From Methylorubrum populi (lineage in GTDB: Bacteria > Pseudomonadota > Alphaproteobacteria > Rhizobiales > Beijerinckiaceae), in NCBI GenBank assembly GCA_020741775.1, contig DYYG01000025.1:1-64000 (forward strand): DNA of 64,000 nucleotides, written 5' to 3'. A program made the position numbers and the translations under genes. The notes below the pieces were generated by a model. That model was not told where the DNA came from, ran no database searches, and saw nothing but the letters and a program-made list of their open reading frames with translations. Positions 63,147-64,000 of the stretch are shown in pieces. Position 1 is the first letter of the stretch, and each line of letters begins with the position of its first letter.

Positions 63147-63201
63147 TTTCGATGCGCTCTCTTTTGCCGAACTGGTGTCCACTTCGGCGGAGAGCGCCCC
63201 A
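63147..63201 (-). repeat. Interspersed repeat, copy F (truncated, inverted)
   Basis: TTGCCGAACTGGTGTCCACT followed by TCGGCGGAGAGCGC is the inverted family core, preceded by GCGCTCTC. The hairpin part of the element is missing here. Confidence 0.7.
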
Positions 63202-63280
63202 GGATTCACCGTGTCGTGCGTTCCGCCCTTGCTTTGGGCTGCGGGTTGCGGCATGACGCGAGCCGCGCCGCGCGCGCCGT

Positions 63281-63357
63281 AGGAGTGTAGCTCAACTGGT
63301 CAGAGCACCGGTCTCCAAAACCGGGGGTTGGGGGTTCGAGTCCCTCCACTCCTGCCA
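63281..63357 (+). tRNA. tRNA-Trp (anticodon CCA)
   Basis: Acceptor stem AGGAGTG/CACTCCT, D arm GCTC...GAGC, anticodon arm CCGGT-CTCCAAA-ACCGG with anticodon CCA, T arm with GGTTCGAGTCCC, discriminator G and encoded CCA. tRNA-Trp upstream of secE and nusG is the standard bacterial arrangement. Confidence 0.98.
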
Positions 63358-63584
63358 CGGCGTCTGTCACCGCGCATCGCAAGCTTCTCTCAAAACGCAA
63401 AGTCTCCTCCGTTGAGGGACTGCCGATTCGGCGCCAGCCTGTGCGGCATGAGTCCAGTCGACAAGCCGGATCACTTGCGCTAGAGCGGGCAAATTCCGAG
63501 ATCCTCAGATGCTGTCGGTGTGGGACGAATGGCCCCGCACCGCGATCGGCGGTTCCCGGAGCCCTGTCCGGTTTCAGTTGCGCC

Positions 63585-63887
63585 ATGGCATCCAACGAAG
63601 CGACCAAGAAAGCCGATGCGGCGCGCGGCCCCAATCGCAGCGCCTCCCCTGCGGCGCCGCAGCGGGCGACCCCGCCCGCGCGTCCCGCGCCCAAGCGGGT
63701 TGGCCCGGTGGAATTCCTGGGCGAGGTGCGCGACGAGGCCCGCAAGGTCACGTGGCCGACCCGCAAGGAGACCACCGTCACCACCATCATGGTGTTCGTC
63801 ATGGTGGTGGTCGCGAGCCTGTTCTTCGTCGCCGTCGATCAGGTGCTGCGCTTCGCCGTCGGCCTGATCCTGGGGATCGGCGCCTGA
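63585..63887 (+). CDS. secE: Preprotein translocase subunit SecE
   Basis: 100 residues. A 40-residue Ala/Pro-rich N-terminal extension precedes the conserved amphipathic helix FLGEVRDEARKVTWPTRKET and a single transmembrane helix (TIMVFVMVVVASLFFVAVDQV). SecE clamps SecY in the translocon. ATG 63585 is the first start in frame after a noisy extension. It is followed by nusG. Confidence 0.96.
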   Translation: MASNEATKKADAARGPNRSASPAAPQRATPPARPAPKRVGPVEFLGEVRDEARKVTWPTRKETTVTTIMVFVMVVVASLFFVAVDQVLRFAVGLILGIGA

Positions 63888-63934
63888 TTCATTGCTGGCG
63901 TTTCGCGAGAGACGCCGAGGAGTTGAGAAGACCC

Positions 63935-64000
63935 GTGTCGAAGCGCTGGTACATCGTCCACGCCTACTCGAACTTCGAGAACAAGGTCGCCCAGTCCATC
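63935..64000 (+). CDS. nusG: Transcription antitermination protein NusG, partial
   Basis: GTG 63935 begins SKRWYIVHAYSNFENKVAQ, the canonical NusG N-terminus; GAGGAG lies about 17 nt upstream. The gene runs off the right edge. NusG binds RNA polymerase and couples transcription to Rho and to ribosomes. Confidence 0.95.
   Translation, partial: MSKRWYIVHAYSNFENKVAQSI

Overview
The window is a chromosomal segment of a high-GC alphaproteobacterium, most likely Methylobacterium/Methylorubrum (Rhizobiales). This is inferred from the pqqC-type gene at the left edge, the Omp25/31-like porin, phasin-like and TIGR02301-type proteins, a complete alphaproteobacterial suf operon behind Irr-type boxes, and the order tRNA-Trp, secE, nusG at the right edge. 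Nothing here looks like a plasmid, prophage or insertion sequence. The exception in base composition is about 2.1-4.5 kb, which is visibly less GC-rich and probably acquired.

Left part (1-25 kb). A partial pqqC is divergent from a receiver-only response regulator and a FixK/FNR-type regulator; two FNR-type boxes lie between them. A lower-GC pair follows: a methyltransferase gene with an in-frame amber codon and a radical-SAM/SPASM enzyme. Two GlxA-type AraC regulators flank an SDR plus DUF302 pair and lead into a two-subunit molybdenum hydroxylase with a TDT-family transporter. Next come a DUF2171/YciF pair, a Suv3-like helicase, a small cytochrome c, small membrane proteins, a lipoprotein L,D-transpeptidase, several very small ORFs, tRNA-Leu(CAG), leuC, a 2-hydroxyacid dehydrogenase and a two-domain AprI/Inh-type protein.

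Middle (25-44 kb). A TSUP permease is divergent from a LysR regulator. A tightly overlapping operon encodes an SDR, a beta-propeller-like protein, a Nudix hydrolase and a TIGR02301 protein. After pdxH, a CbpA-like DnaJ, fabI, a MOSC protein, PPK2 and a histidine phosphatase come two of the most interesting loci. The first is an NrtR-like regulator, SPFH/band-7 protein and divergent NAD-kinase-like protein in one operon behind a palindromic promoter. The second is a 1361-residue A-PCP-transmembrane synthetase with the architecture of epsilon-poly-lysine synthetase (Pls).

Right part (44-64 kb). The suf operon (cysteine desulfurase, sufB, sufC, sufD, sufS, sufT, sufA) is headed by two tandem Irr/ICE-type boxes. 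It is interrupted by a frameshifted small gene between sufB and sufC, and by a DUF559 gene with palindromic repeats between sufD and sufS. Then follow a diguanylate cyclase, a RhlE-like helicase, a porin with two downstream hairpins, small stress/phasin-like proteins, a HAD phosphatase, a divergent ABC ATPase/arylesterase pair, thpR, tRNA-Trp, secE and the start of nusG.

An interspersed repeat of about 100 bp occurs six times in intergenic gaps (near 7.0, 12.2, 18.1, 19.2, 24.7 and 63.1 kb). Its hairpin shows compensatory base changes between copies. All calls come from reading the sequence; no database search was run.
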